From Gammaproteobacteria bacterium (GTDB lineage Bacteria; Pseudomonadota; Gammaproteobacteria; GCA-001735895), in contig JAASSH010000114.1 of NCBI GenBank assembly GCA_021767985.1, forward strand, positions 1 through 6,842: 6,842 nucleotides of DNA, read 5' to 3'. Under the pieces are notes generated by a model, which was given only the letters and a program-made list of their open reading frames with translations, had not been told where the DNA came from and made no database searches. Positions 6,780 to 6,842 of the stretch are shown one piece after another. Position numbers and translations under genes: made by a program. The stretch's first letter is position 1, and every line of letters starts with the position of its first letter.

Positions 6780-6842
6780 GGGGGTCAGAGCAAAAATTCC
6801 GGCACTATCGGGCCAACTCGATGAAAGATCAAAGAATTTTTG
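6780..6842. repeat. GGGGTCAGAG-type motif with inverted repeat, cut by window edge
   Basis: After the amidase stop and 26 unremarkable bases, the sequence reads GGGGTCAGAGCAAAAATTC (6781-6799, preceded by another G). Its last nine bases, CAAAAATTC (6791-6799), are repeated exactly in inverted orientation as GAATTTTTG at 6834-6842, with a 34-base interval. The second arm ends precisely at the window edge, so the palindrome may continue. GGGGTCAGAG / CTCTGACCCC words recur between genes in many proteobacterial genomes, often near REP-associated (IS200-like, Y1) transposases; that link is from recollection. No transposase is visible here. Confidence 0.5.

Overview
The window is GC-rich, densely coding DNA from a bacterium. 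The protein families and the wording of their motifs suggest a proteobacterium, most likely a gammaproteobacterium. That assignment is an inference from family resemblance; there is no rRNA or other marker here. No tRNA, rRNA, CRISPR array or complete insertion sequence was seen.

Layout from left to right: (1) Positions 1-2655, plus strand, hold the 3' part of a very large gene. Its product resembles the fused 'CoA-substrate-specific enzyme activase / 2-hydroxyacyl-CoA dehydratase-like' proteins. The reading frame is open from the first base, and a family-typical segment lies before the first possible start codon (GTG at 121), so the gene begins upstream of the window. (2) A 116-base gap (2656-2771) separates it from two genes on the minus strand that converge on it. 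(3) Minus-strand pair: moaA (4670 down to 3660), then fdhD (3653 down to 2772), six bases apart and in the same frame. MoaA starts molybdenum cofactor synthesis and FdhD sulfurates that cofactor for formate dehydrogenase, so the pair looks like a small maturation operon for a molybdenum or tungsten formate dehydrogenase encoded elsewhere. (4) A 144-base AT-richer divergent intergenic region (4671-4814) carries a 10-base direct repeat two helical turns apart. (5) Plus-strand pair: ald (alanine dehydrogenase, 4815-5936) and a Nit1/Nit2-type amidase (5929-6753). They overlap by 8 bases and are probably translationally coupled. (6) The last ~63 bases hold a GGGGTCAGAG-type motif and the start of an inverted repeat that runs to the window edge.

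The ald-nit pair suggests a nitrogen-salvage module. Transamination of glutamine or glutathione onto pyruvate gives alanine and an amide-bearing keto acid. The amidase would hydrolyse the keto acid, and Ald would return alanine to pyruvate with release of ammonia and NADH. This is inferred from gene order and family roles only.

The least understood gene is the large activase/dehydratase-like fusion. The most testable structural observation is the edge inverted repeat, whose continuation can be predicted. The FdhD also carries an unusual cysteine arrangement.
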